In this document: one piece after another, positions 48,041-60,399 of the stretch
Layout: each line of letters starts with the position of its first letter
Numbering within the stretch: the first letter of the stretch is position 1
Source: Epiperipatus broadwayi
Lineage: Eukaryota > Onychophora > Udeonychophora > Euonychophora > Peripatidae
Direction: 5' to 3'
Length of the DNA: 64,000 nucleotides
Assembly: GCA_028023455.1 (NCBI GenBank)
Contig: JAQFVV010001028.1
Span: forward strand, 62,001 to 126,000
Notes under the pieces: model-generated
The model's database searches: none
The model's input: only the letters and a program-made list of their open reading frames with translations
Told to the model about the DNA's origin: nothing
Made by a program: the position numbers and the translations under genes

Positions 48041-48158
48041 AAAGTAATAATGATGTCAAGCATTGGTGGTCGAGAGCTTTACAAGCAGTTGTCCCGGGAT
48101 AGTGGGTTCACTTCCTGGTTGATGCTATGACACATGAGAAAAAAAAAGTAATAATGAT
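48041..48158 (+). mobile_element. tRNA-Gly-like SINE family S1, copy 3, with target duplication
   Basis: The body 48054-48136 reads TGTCAAGCATTGGTGGTCGA, GTTGTCCCGGGATAGTGGG, TTCACTTCCTGGTTGATGC and TATGACACATG, followed by an A-rich tail (48137-48147). A 14-bp duplication AAAGTAATAATGAT flanks it (48041-48054 and 48145-48158). Part of the D-to-anticodon region is deleted (GAGAGCTTTACAAGCAG). Confidence 0.88.
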
Positions 48159-49490
48159 AAATTATAAACATAATGTTCATTTCCATTAGTCCTATTAATT
48201 TATTCATTGGACCATGCCTTTTAAATGTGTGTGTATTCAGAATTAAATTATAAGTGCTTACGTAAATTGGAAGTTATGCAAAAATAATGAACACTAGTGA
48301 TTATGAAAACTTGAAGAATGTTCTCATAATTTTATCCAGATTAAAACAAGGTACTAAGTTACATGTATTGCATTTGTATAAGAGAACAGATAAAATTATA
48401 TAGAGCTTATTATAAACATTACAGATAATTACTTGGTGTAATAATAGAATCTGAAATTAACTTCAAAATTGACAATGAATGCTTAGAAGTGATCCAATGT
48501 TTTATATTCATGTAACATTTATCAACAATAATGGATTTGGTGGTAAATATATTTCTTTTAAGATAGCTCGGGGTGGAGTTGCAATGAAAAAATTGTTAGA
48601 TATAAAAACATATTTTTTTAAAGAATCATCATTATTTAAGTTCTGGTAATTTTTGTGACTCTCTATGGATTGATAAATTGAACTTTGAAAAAAGAATAAG
48701 AAATGTTTTGGTGCATTTAAGGTAATGTGCTGGTGAAGGCTTAAATTTTATGGAGAATAAGGGAAACACACAAATTGATATTTTATTAGAACAAATTTAA
48801 AGTCTCAATTGATCTACAAGTGATTAGATCTAATTCTTTGGTAAAGTTTTTTGGTGAAAGAAGAAAAATATGACCACTATTGATGTAATTGGGCTCCATC
48901 GACCTAATAAAGAATTTGACTTTGAACGGTCTGAAAAAACAATCAGATGGTATATCATTTGACAAATCTTGTTTGTATGATTGCCAAGTGTTGATGGTTA
49001 AGTTGATTGCACATAATAATAATTTCATATGAGTGAAAAAAATGAAGGCCAGATTATTAATAAGGGATAGTACAGCCCACTTTTAAAGAAAACATCTGGC
49101 AGGAACTAGAAGAATACTCAAGACTGAACTAATTACTAATATCATTCAATCTGAGTGTATAGCAGGTAATTTGGCATGTGACTTTTTTTTTAATTGTTTA
49201 TAAGAACATCTCATATATACTATCTTACATTGGCATAGCTATCATGAAGCAAACCAAAGCAATTGATATGGATTTCTGTATCTTCTAGCTAATATGATAA
49301 ATATAGATAATTTGTTTAAAGAAACACAGGGTAATATTAGTTTTTTTAAATCTTTTTCATAATTTATAACACATATATAAATATGTGAATTCTTTTCATT
49401 TATCTTTCCAAAATAGTAAGGTCTGTTACAATAAAGGATTATAGAACAAATAATTAGTAGAATGAAAATTTTTTCTCATTAAATTATGAT
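48159..49490. other. Intron sequence
   Basis: No gene is recognised. Bases 48650-49050 have a less extreme composition and could be an old element. Confidence 0.45.
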
Positions 49491-49539
49491 TTCTACAATA
49501 AATATAAAAGTATATGATAAACATTAGGATAGACATCTT

Positions 49540-52500
49540 TGCCACATAAAACATAGTTATCAATTTATTTCACTTACTTATTTTTTATTCTAGTGATAAA
49601 AACTGTTGTAGTTTAAATATTTTTGTCTATAACTATTCTTTTAAATGCATATACTATATTAATGTCTGCCATGAGCTATGAAAGCAGAATTTGAAAATGA
49701 ATTAATGCAGACATTAAAACACACACACACATTAAAAAACCAATGACAAAAAGTTGTACATATTACTATTTAAATTTTTTTTTTTATGTGTGTGTATAAA
49801 AAAACAATAATTTGATATTGATGTTAAAAAAAATAGTAATTAAGTCATTCTAAAATGGCAGAAACCCAAAATTTAGTTAAAAATTTAATTTGCTTACCTC
49901 TTTCTATCTTTAGCAGTAAAAATGTTGTGTGTATATATATTTAAACGATTTTTCTTTGGATGTACACTATAATAATTTTAGCTATGTACCACAGAAATAT
50001 AATTTGAAAATTAACTTGTTTTACTTTAAAAAATTCAAAATGAAATTCCAATAAATAAAAAAATTCAAAATAAAATAATAATAATAATCGCAGATATTTA
50101 AAACTGAATTATCAATTTAATTCACTTATCTTTTTTTATCTTTAGTAATAAAATCCCTTGTATATATTGTACCACTATTGGACAAAAATTTTAATGTCAA
50201 AAGAATTTATAATTAGCTAAAGAAGTTTAAGCAAAAATACTGCAGAATTATTTTATCAAGAAATTATTAAAATAAAACTCGTTTGAAAGAATTAATTATA
50301 AAAGTTTTAAGAAAGAGAAATATAATTCAGAAAGTTTAAAGAGTAATTAAAGGGGGGAGAAAATTTAACTTAACAAAAATATAATTTAGAATAAATTTTT
50401 AAAATGGTATTTAGAAAGTTAGTTTTATTAAAAGAGAATACAATTAGCCTGCAGGAATCTAACTTAGCAAAAAATTAGACTATTAAAGAAAAGAAAAAAG
50501 AGAAATCTTAAAACTAAAAAAAATTCTCCTTCCATTTATTTAAAAGAAAATAGGAAAATGCATGTTGATTTTAAAATACATTAAAATGTGTATGTATAAA
50601 AAGAAGTTGAATTTAAAAAATGAAAAATAAAGTTTGTAATATAAAAATTAAGTTAAATTCAAATATGGCTACAAATAAACAATGGGAATATTTAAAAAGT
50701 TAGATCTTATCCTAAGAAAATTAATCTAATGAGGAATGTGAACAGATAATGGGAATTTAAGTAATAAAGTTAATCAAATTAAACTGAACAATAAGAATAA
50801 TAGTATAAATAGGCTCGGAAAAAAGGTCATCAGAGATTTTCAGCAGTGTTATTCCAGTGAGTACAAATAAATTTTATTTTGAGAATGCCAAGAAAAAACA
50901 TGCATTGCTAATAAGAAGTATGCCACTGTGCTCCAGCCTCTGATCACTCTAGAATATCTAAAGGTCTCCAATTAGCCGCAATGAATATCTAACAACCTGA
51001 ACCATTTAAACATTTGTCTGCTGGACTGAAATGCAGCAAGGAACCACATTTGTCAGCAATCCAAATTCCAACCGGTTGGTACTATCCACGTTATACAGGA
51101 AGAAGCAGCTGTATATCCAGAGAAATGTTTAAAAATCATATAGGTAACAGTAATTATTTTTTATTATTATTCCCATTCCCATTGTGTCATTAGTATATTG
51201 GAGCCATTTCAATCTTTGAAGTCTCCAGAGTCAACTGAAATGAATTCTATAACCAGCATAAAAAGAATTATTTATGTGCAGGTTTAGTGTGATGAACAGA
51301 TATTGATAGAACTTTCTTAAGCATACAAATACCTTATGGTAAAATATATGTGTGTGATATAAGGTTTTAATGCTTGGTATTTATTTATGCTTTATGTTTG
51401 TGGATAATATGTGTGCATTATATTTGATGTTATGTATTATTTTATTCAAAGAAGAAATGATGAATGAATTCATAAATTAGTTGTCAGTTAATTTTAAAAT
51501 ATTTAAATAAATTAATTTTGTAAATTAGTATTTATTGGTCGATTCTTTTACTAACACCACTAATTAAAGCAGTTTATTATATTTGTTTCCATTGAGCTAG
51601 TTGGGTTATTCAGGTGCTGAGTTAGTAGCTGTCATCCAGGGTATGTTAGTTATTTCTTGTTATTAGCTGGTGCCTGAGATTTATCTCAAAACAAATAAAG
51701 TACTTTGAATGACAGAGTTTGAATTCAGCAGTCAAGAAGTTCTGTAACCTGGAAATATGACTGTAGGTTATACCTTGTGTGACCTCAGTCTGACTGCAGG
51801 TACCTCTGGTATTGTGCATCTCTGCCTGAGGGATCGGGTGCTGTAATATTTAAATTGCAGCTGGCATAGATCGAATTTATAATAAATAATGTGTCATATT
51901 TTATATATAAAAGGAAGTCAACAATTTGTTCATAATGTTTTCACAATTTTGTTTTTCTATTAAACAGTAAAAATGTTATTCTATATTCGTTTTTCTATTC
52001 AATCTTCCCCCACCTGGTTCAATATATATCATTAAAAATCAGTCAACACTTAGACAATCCTAATATCAGTAATCAACAATTTCAAACTGTTGTCAAGGCA
52101 ACATCCTTTTAACAATAAGGGTTATATATATATTTTAAAATATTTTCCCAGTTGTATATATTTTAATAATTTTAAATATGTGTCATACAAGTAGAACATG
52201 AAAGCTAATTAATTTTTTGATGTAAAAAAAAAATTCAAAATGAAATTTTGATAAAAACCAAATTCAGAATGAGGGATCAATTAAAATAGCAGACAAGTAA
52301 AAATCTTGTATATATTTTTATTTAATATACAAATAGTTTTTGTTACATGCTATATTAGTGAAAATTTAACACTGACTAATGTTTAACCCTCTTGCATTGT
52401 GGCAGTTTTATTATTCTCCCTAGTGAGATTTTTGTAAGCTTTCAACTTTTAATAATAAACCATTATTCTATATCAGAATATAATAAATTTTATTTAATTT

Positions 52501-53480
52501 GATAGATATTTTCATTTAGAAATTTAAAAAAAAAAATTAAAAATCATATTTGAACTTTGCAAATATTGGGGAAAAATTTATAATCAAAACCAAAAAATGT
52601 TTTATCATTGATGATTATGAGGAGCAGATTAATTTTTATTGGAATTTGTTTTTAGAACCTGAATTTTTAAAATGACAATATCTGATAAATCTATCAAAGT
52701 GTGCTTTAAAATATTAACATTTTTGAAATATAATTTTTATAATAGTGTATTATAATTGAACAATGTGTCAGTGAAGACATATCATTGATCAGTTTGAAAA
52801 GGTGTAGTTATCAGAATGCTGTAATTTGCTTTGTTAGTATTATGCAAGAACATATGACCTATTTTTAAAAATAAAACATATATGTATAAAATAAATGTGT
52901 AATCATGTGTATGTTTGATTTTTAATAATTATTACATTATTGTGCAAAATAATTGTGACTCTTAATAAACTTTATAAGAAAAATCAAGTTTTTAGTCATT
53001 TTAAAAATTCTCTTGATGTAATCTTACAAAGCATATTAACATACAATAAAAATGAATGGAGACATTTAAGCAAGTGTTTGTAAATTTTTTGAAGTTCTGG
53101 TATTTTTATCTTGATGGCTTTTGGCTTTTTTTTGTAATTAAAATATCAGAAAATATACATGAATTAACAGATCTAAAAAAAAGCAAAATATCTCAGCACA
53201 TTTTCTCAATTTCTCCAAGAATTCCCTCACGTTGTTGAATATCTGATTAATGTTAAAAATAATTCAAAATAAATTCTAATAAAAAAACAGCTTTGATAAA
53301 AATAATAAATATCTAAAAATTAATTCACTTTTTTTTTATATCCCTAATAATAAAAATGCATATATATTTTTTAAAGTATTCTTCTAGATGTGTATATTAT
53401 AATATCTTCAATTATATTCCATAAAATCAAATTTGAAAGCGGATTAATGTTAAAATATAAAAAAAAAAAAAATGAATGTC
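49540..53480. repeat. Field of degenerate related segments
   Basis: Similar segments of about 150-200 bases recur at about 49554-49710, 49880-50040, 50115-50190, 52210-52340 and 53300-53480. Shared words in order are AATTTAATTCACTTA or a variant, TTTTTATCTTTAGTAATAAA, a TATATATTTTT run, GTATATTATAAT, AATTTGAAAATGAATTAATG and AATTCAAAATGAAATTC. It looks like the debris of one old element or satellite. Between 50820 and 51170 lies a less AT-rich stretch (around CCAACCGGTTGGTACTATCC) and between 51600 and 51860 another; I recognise neither. Confidence 0.5.
52030..52125 (-). repeat. Reverse copy of the 19.7-20.3 kb duplicated family
   Basis: On the - strand it reads ATTGTTAAAAGGATGTTGCC, TTGACAACAGTTTGAAATTG, TTGATTACTGATATTAGG and ATTGTCTAAGTGTTGACTG, matching the last third of the units at 19690 and 20036. 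This shows the family is dispersed rather than a local duplication only. Confidence 0.75.
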
Positions 53481-53639
53481 CATTGAATTTCTGAATTGAC
53501 TAAAGGCCATTTAAAATGTAATAAATATTACTGGCTGAAAAAGATGTCACTTACATTAGATTTTTCATAATATTTTAATTTTAGGTAATTTATTAAACAT
53601 CATTATTGTATTTTAAGAGCTTATTTGTGTTTAGTTGTT

Positions 53640-54250
53640 TTTGTTGAGGATCCATAAGTAAGAACTGATCCTTTTCAAACACATAGGCATATTTCCTTTT
53701 AATGTTATTTTTATGAAAATCATTTCAACTAAGTTTAATTCTATGATTAATTACATCCATTATGTTTCCATCTGTAGTAATAATCTGACCAAGATATTTA
53801 TAGTTGTTAACTTCTTTTAACTTATCGTTATCAATCTTTATTTTCATCTTTTGAGAAAATCCATTGAACATTACTTAAGTCTGTTTAATATTTAACTTTA
53901 GTCCTACTTTCTTACTTCTGATCAATTTTGCAACATTTCATGAAAATCTGAAGTATTATTTGAAAAAACAACTACATCATCTGCAAAATCTAAATGATTA
54001 AATAATTTCCATTTACTTTTATTTCTTTTGCTTCCCATTTTAATCCACAAAAATACTTCTTTGCAACACTGCTGTAAAATTTTTTTGGAGATATGGAGTC
54101 ACCCTGTCTTACACCCTTCTTAATGTTAAACTTCCTAGTATCATAATGTAAGCTAATTGTTGCTGTTGCATTTTTATAAATATTCATCAGAATATGACTA
54201 TTCTGGGTCTATACCTTAATGATCCAGTGCTTTAATAACTAAATAAATGC
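53640..54250 (-). pseudogene. RTE LINE fragment (RT and C-terminal part)
   Basis: This - strand copy matches the 36.6-37.1 kb part of the large RTE element: frame 54187-53990 reads MNIYKNATATISLHYDT, NIKKGVRQGDSISPKKF and GLKWEAKEIKVNGNYL. Further on come segments for the KTKxM and YLG words with frame breaks. It is diverged from the 36-kb copy and cut at both ends, so it is a second, older insertion of the same family. Confidence 0.85.
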
Positions 54251-54290
54251 TTATATACTATATATATATTCTAAATTCTTATGGATAAAT

Positions 54291-54782
54291 GATGAATTCA
54301 TAGTATTATTTCCAAGAGCTTCCATGTAATAAAAATATAATAGCTAAATAGCTTATGTTTCAGTACAATAACAAGTACTTTTTTTAGAGCTTCTTCTTTC
54401 TCAAATCATAAGAATGTGTGTGGTGAGAATTAAAATCATTATTTTCTTTTGTTATTTCCTCTTCCAATAGCTTTTTCCAAATATTGTTAATTTTCTTTAA
54501 TTCATACTTTTCATTTATGCTCTTGGGCCTTTTAAAAATCTCTGTAGCTTCCCTTAGCAATCTCTGGTCACATTGTCCAAATTTTGCCAGAATATGTATT
54601 TTATTAAAGTTAATGTCATGGTTAATTAATTTAATGTGTGCATAAATGGCTGGTGAATTATATTTTACTCTAACTGCCAAAATGTGTTCTTCCTTTTTTG
54701 TGTTTATTCTATCATTAGTCTGTTCAAGGTAAGAATGTAAACAAACTCCACATGGAATTTCATATACATCATGACAGTCCAA
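54291..54782 (-). pseudogene. Penelope-like element, GIY-YIG end
   Basis: The frame 54782-54384 (132 codons) reads VYEIPCGVC, YLEQTNDRINTKKEEHILAV, IYAHIKLINHDINF, FGQCDQRLLREATEIFKRP and NIWKKLLEEE. This is the C-terminal GIY-YIG endonuclease of Penelope-like elements, where intact copies have Y-I-G-Q-T and R-I-x-x-R-K-E-H. The YIG is altered to YLE, so nicking activity is doubtful. The tail with YDLRKKKL and the 3' UTR continue to 54291. Confidence 0.85.
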
Positions 54783-54959
54783 AGGAATTTTCTCTTTAGA
54801 GTGTGGAAATACCTCATTAATTTTTAAAATATGGTATAAATTGTGTGGATATTACTTTTCTTTGAAACATTACCGATTTTATCAGTTACTCCCTTTATAT
54901 ATAGCAGAACAGTCTTAATTCTTGAAGTATCAAAATCGTTTTTCTTATTTTTTTTTTCT

Positions 54960-55150
54960 CAATCAATAGAATTTCGGAATGAGGAGAAAATAACAAAAGA
55001 AAAAATAACAATTTTAAATCTCACCACACACATTCTTATGATTTGAGAAGGAAGAAGCTCTGAGGAAAGTACTTACTGTACTGAAACATCAGCTATTTAG
55101 TTATTATACTTTTATTAAATAGAAGCTCCCGGAAATAATACTATGAATTT
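54960..55150 (+). pseudogene. Penelope-like 3' end, inverted partner
   Basis: The + strand reads EEKITKEKITILNLTTHILM and then the 3' UTR words (AGAAGCTCTGAGGAAAGTAC, AAACATCAGCTATTTAG). These are the reverse complement of 54291-54446 with some changes. The two 3' ends thus face away from the spacer as an inverted pair with about 560 bases between the repeats. Confidence 0.8.
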
Positions 55151-56305
55151 ATACATATATAAAAGAAATAAATGAATAAATTAATTGGATGGTAACTTTT
55201 ATAATTATTTTAGTGCGATTTGAATTTTTTTTTCTTTTCTTCTACTAGTTGTAATGTATATGTATAAAAAAGTTTTGAAAGTTTATACATTTACATTAAA
55301 TCTAACGTGAATTCTTTTTATCTTTCAAAAAGATATCTTTGATTTCTTAGTTTTCTAATATAAAAAGCACAGATTTTTGCTTTTGGAAGACTTTTAGTAA
55401 CTTTCTTTAGATAATAAAGTTAGATATAACAATAACTTAATGGATTTTGCTCTCATAATTTAAACATATTGAAATTACGATATAATTTGAATGACATGGG
55501 GTAATTTAAAGCAGCTAAGTAGTTAATTAAAAAAAATAGCATGCATATTAGAAAAAAGCAAATTCTGGGAGTATAGAAATTGGTTATCCAATTGATAGAA
55601 TTAGCTAGCAGATATTAAAAAGTTTCTCAGATTTTCTAGGCAATATTTTTCAATGATCGTTGTTCAACTACCATGGCTTATCATTCCAATATTATAAAAT
55701 GTCTTGGATTTCAGTTTGTTTGTTTTTTCATTAATTCAAGGCAAGCTTTCTTTTTGACTCTTGAGTTCTGCTATATCTCTTTTATACAACTTAGTGATTT
55801 TTTTTTTTTTTAGTAAACAAAACATGTTTTATTTTTTTAGTTTGCTCTGCATTTTAATTATAATTTTTTTTTTTTTTTGCTGATATATAATACTTGGCAT
55901 TGCTTGACAGCTAAATTTGGAAAAATATATTTTTCCAAATTTAAACGTAAAATAATTAAAATAGCCTATTGTTTAATTTTTAATTATAACTAAATTAATT
56001 AGTAAATACACACTATATTCCTACATGATAATCAAACGAGTATTTCTATTATTTTACTTATTTCAATTATCTTTCACTTTATACTTATTCAATAATGGAA
56101 GCATGACATCATTAGAATCTTTTTAATGCATAATTTATAGAGCTGTTATATATATTATGTTAATTACAATTTTAATCAAATGAATAATGTCATAATTTTT
56201 AATATTTAAAGAATGATTCTTTGCTATAGCTTGTATGAATTGTTTTTAACATTTATTCATTCAAAGATGGAATTTTTTTTTTAAAAAAAAAAAAGAAAAC
56301 ATTTA
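55151..56305. other. AT-rich intron sequence
   Basis: Nothing is recognised apart from long T runs. Confidence 0.5.
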
Positions 56306-56434
56306 AAATTCTTTCAAAAGTTTTTTTTTTCATATGTCAAATGCGTTGACTAGGAAGCGAACCCGGGCCAACTGCTTGGAAGGCAGCTATGCTAACCACT
56401 GGAAACCAACGCTTGACAAATTCTTTCAAAAGTT
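56306..56434 (-). mobile_element. tRNA-Gly(UCC)-like SINE family S1, copy 4, best preserved
   Basis: The body 56331-56419 on the - strand has acceptor GCGTTGG, AGTGGTTAGCATAGCTGCC, anticodon loop CTTCCAA (UCC), CCGGGTTCGCTTCC and a 3' acceptor strand TCAACGC, so it closely follows tRNA-Gly(UCC). Outside the acceptor it is extended by TTGTCAA and TTTGACATATG. An A-tail (56321-56330 on the + strand as T) and a 17-bp duplication AAATTCTTTCAAAAGTT (56306-56322, 56418-56434) show retroposition. The D-arm is one base short and the T stem has a mismatch, so it is not called as a tRNA gene. Confidence 0.9.
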
Positions 56435-57191
56435 GCCACTAGTATTGTGTAAATAAAGTTTTAATTTTTGAAAGTAATATTACTGTTGAAGTGAATCTAT
56501 AATAATAAAAAATACTTACTTTGTAAATAATAATATTAATTTTGTCAATACTAGGATAGAAATAATATATTTATAAACATACACCCAATGCATGCATATA
56601 TGTGTATAACACAATGCTAATTTATTTTTTATATCATTTCTAGAAATTTTCGATCTTTCAAATAGAAATGTTTAATATAAAAAATCAACCATTCTTTTGC
56701 TAGACACGTTTCTGTCAATCAAATTTGAATCATTAATAGTTGGGAAACCAGTTGAGGGTCCAACAAACAGCAATCTAATTTCATATACATGATTCCAAAT
56801 CTTGAAAATCACGCTGAATATTGATTGCTAGAGTATTTAAATGAGATTGGATTGTTATATCTATTGATAACCTAGTAAATTTCCCAACTATTGATGACTC
56901 TGGTTTAATTGACAGAAACGTGTATCTAGCAAGAGATTGATTGCTTTTTTTATTATCAAACGTTGCCACTTTAAAGGTTGGAAGATAACGTTAGCATTAT
57001 TATAGGTTCATGCAGTGCTTTCAGTTTGAAAATATCTCCTATTTTTCAATCAAATTATACAAAAGTTCTTGTCTAATATGTCAGTTTCATGTGATAAAAT
57101 CCAATATTGTTAGAATTTCTGATGTATCAATAGTTTGAAAAAATCTATTTTTACTTCAGGTATGAAGCACCTTAATTTACTCTTCAGTTAT
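56435..57191. other. Intron sequence
   Basis: Two segments, ACACGTTTCTGTCAATC with ATTAATAGTTGGGAAA (56703-56746) and the reverse complement of similar words at 56878-56925 (TTTCCCAACTATTGATGA, AATTGACAGAAACGTG), form a hairpin of about 45-base arms. No gene is recognised. Confidence 0.6.
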
Positions 57192-57352
57192 TGTAATTAT
57201 TTAATGGATTTGAACACAGATTTTCAAGTTTTCTTCAGCTATCAATTCTATCTTATGCAACCAATACACATGACCACACACATGGAAAAGATAAATGGGC
57301 TCCAATATATAGGAGCTTGAAAGTCTGTGTTCAAATCCATTATATAATTACA
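57192..57352. repeat. Foldback element F-e (37-bp arms)
   Basis: Arms 57192-57228 and 57316-57352 pair with about two mismatches (TGTAATTAT, GGATTTGAACACAGA, TTCAAG). The right arm GTCTGTGTTCAAATCC resembles a B-box. The loop shares ACACATGGAAAAGATAAAT with the 3031 and 42422 elements. Confidence 0.85.
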
Positions 57353-57952
57353 TTTAAAATTCCAAGTATATAAAACATACTTGTATTCAATCAAATGTTC
57401 AGTTATTGGAAACTTTCAAAGTAAGAAATTTCAATTATCTATTTCTTATCTTTTCTTTTCAATAGTTATTACATTTTCTTTCAATTGCTGATTTCTGTTT
57501 TTTTATAATTACTCCTGCTCTTAATGAATATTAATATTTTCTGTTTTTAAAAGAGAATATGTAATTCAACTTTACTATTTTGTACATTAATCTTCTTGCC
57601 ATTTTTTTTTTTATCATTGCTACACATCTTTGGAACTCTTGACCTGGAAATCCTTTCCCTCCATGCAATTTTTAGTCATTTATAAATTTTGGAACTTGTC
57701 TTTTAAAATTATTATTGTATAAAGTTAACAAATGTGAATTGTGATATGTTTTTATAGTGTCTGAAATTAAACAGGATGTGTCTGTATTATTTAATATTTA
57801 ACACAATTCTCCTTCAAGTTTTATATTTTGAATTTTATATAATGTTACTAGTTATTGGCATGATATTTCAGTAAATTAATATCAAAATATGGAGAGAATA
57901 ATTGTGATTATCCTTAAAGCTATGGCATATGTTCACATTATTTTGCTGCTAG
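57353..57952. other. Intron 3' end before the 57953 exon
   Basis: Nothing is recognised before the splice acceptor at 57951-57952. Confidence 0.55.
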
Positions 57953-58047
57953 GTTGTTCGTGTTTTAGTTGAAGTTGTAAGTGCCTTGATGAATGTGGAG
58001 AGTGAAATTCTGCGAGAAAGTCAACTGGAAGATAAAGCCTGCTCTAA
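57953..58047 (+). CDS. ADGRA3: ADGRA exon: GAIN region, 'DKACS' segment
   Basis: The exon is 95 bp with acceptor tttgctgcTAG and donor TCTAA|GTAAGA. It starts in phase 0 and ends after two bases of a codon. The peptide begins VVRVLVEVVSALMNVESE and ends with EDKACS. It matches the helical GAIN segment of ADGRA receptors, where the human copies read 'VMVDIASN.ML' and end 'REDKACSR' or 'REAKACSR'. The retained KACS motif is the strongest single match. In family members this segment runs directly into 'IVxxLxRI', which is what the exon at 62654 supplies. Confidence 0.85.
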
Positions 58048-60399
58048 GTAAGATAATTATTTTATAATAATGATTTTATTTTGTAATATTTATATTACAT
58101 TAGTTTTAATTTTATTGAATTTTATTTATGCTTGTTTACATTATATTGAGTATTTTGAATCTTTCTTTTTTTTTAACTAAGAACATTACATCATAATGCC
58201 AGTGACTTGAAGTTCAAATTTAGTGAAGCTTAAAATTGTTTTAAATAGCCAGAAATTTTGAAAGTAAAGTTAGAATTGTTTTCAGGTAACCATTGTAGCT
58301 AGCCATTTACTAACTGGTCAGTAAATGAATATTCATCTGTTATTAGATGGGGAATAAATGTCTCAAAGTAATCGGAATTGTCAGATGATTATCACTCCAC
58401 TCATCATAAAACAAGGTCATGATTGTAATATGTCGCAGTCTCCATCTCTGATTGGGGAGAGGGGAGTACATTCATGGACACTAAGACTCTGGTTTACTTT
58501 TAAATTATTTCTAACCTGTAATTAAACACTGTAAATCTGGGTTTATAGTGTCTTTTTTATTTTTTAATTAAATGAATATTTAAAAAAGAATGTAGTCCTG
58601 TGAATATTATTTGAAAACTATATCTTGAATATGCATATTAATAAATCCAATGATGGCTATTTTAACAACAATAAGTAGCAAGTAATTAAAAAGATTTTTA
58701 TCCAGTAAATTACAATTATTATAATTTTTTTTATTCAAGCTTTAAACATTATGCCAATTAAGTTAACATTATATTATTATATATGTTGTGTGTTTTAATG
58801 TGGAATGGAGTGTCAGACTTATGATCTAAAGTCCATAAATCACAGTTCAGATTTATCATTTCCGGTGTTTCAACACCATATGACTTCTTACATGAAAAGC
58901 CATTTGATTACCTAATGTATTGTGATGTAGAATTAAAATAATTTGCAAGATTGTTATCCTGCAGTGCAAATTCAATGTTTTTAATCTTTTGAATAATATA
59001 TGATTAATTAAAGTTCTTTTAAAAATTATATAGAAAATACATTTATTGCAGTCAAGAATAATTTAATTTTATATATGCAAGGTTATATGTATGTACAATA
59101 TCAGTCTTTATGTCCATTAGTACAAATCCCTCAAAGGAAGCATTTGAAATTAGCACAAGTGTTAATATTATGACTCAAATATGTATTTCTATATAAATGT
59201 TAACATATTTTTGACTAACCCTGTACAAGTGAAGTAATTAATTAATATACATAAAATTTTATTCTTATACTTGACATTTTGTTTATAAAATTTTCTTCTT
59301 TTTATTCAAAAGCAGAAGCAGTTGTATTGGGAAAAAATATGAAAATTTTTGCAAATTGAATATCATATAAACCATTATCTACTTAACATCATACTTTGCA
59401 GTAAAAGTTTGGTTCTTCAATAGAGGCACCTATTAGCTTCTGTGGTCAAAGACAAATGTATTATACAGAACATTTCTTTTAAAATATTACAGATATAAAA
59501 AATTATAATGAACATTAGGGAAGCACAACTCCTTTGCCCCTTTCACCCCCCTCATTCTGCTTACCTGCATCTTTTCAGATGAACTTGTGGGAAAATATTT
59601 ACTTTTAATAGTTTTTTCCTTACAGTATATATTGAACATTTTTGAAATTCCCCTGACACCAAACACACACACACATATATATATATATGATTTAAATCTC
59701 CCCTCCCCATTTAACACACTATGTTAAATCATCACTTATGATTTTTTGCAAAAAATTTAGGATAGACATGTATTTTTAGTTCTATTTCTGAAAGAAGATT
59801 ATTTATTACCAACAATAATGCTTTCAAAATATTTTTTTTCAAAGACAAAAACAAAAATGCTAAAAGATTCAAATATCTTAAGCTTTTCCCAACATTAAAA
59901 TCATCACTTCCATTATCTATATAAAGACAGTAAAAGAACATTTAATTTAAATAATTTTTTTTAAAAAAACTCTAAGTTACATTTATATATTTTAACAAAA
60001 ACTATAAAAATTACTCACAAAATTAAGTTCTATTTACTCTGTGTTAAATAAGTTGCATTAAGTATTTCATAAAATGCAAGTTTTTTCCTTCAACATATAT
60101 TTAATTAATTTCAAAAAAAAAAAAAAAAGATGTATAACATATATTTAATTGTGCCAGAGCAAGTTTATTATTAAATAAATAATTATTAATGTTTTTTCAG
60201 AATACTATATTTTTTACTACAGTTGCTGTATTTGTTATTAACAATTTACATTCAGGATTTTTAGTCAACATATCACATATGGTTCTATTTCTGTTTTACT
60301 TATCATTTTATATATAGAGCGCTGTTGTATGAAATAAAGTTAATAATAGTTCAACACAATTGAAATAAAACAACTATATAAAAATAATAAATATTTTCT
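58048..60399. other. Intron sequence with one weak SINE trace
   Basis: Mostly AT-rich. At about 58798-58890 the words GTGTCAGACTTATGATCTAA, AGTCCATAAATCACAGTTCAGAT and GTTTCAACACC suggest an old tRNA-derived SINE head. A CA/TA run lies near 59664-59688. No exon is recognised. Confidence 0.4.

Noticed and set aside
56331-56419. tRNA-Gly(UCC) gene
   Set aside because: A-tail, 17-bp target duplication, a shortened D-arm and a T-stem mismatch show a retroposed SINE copy.
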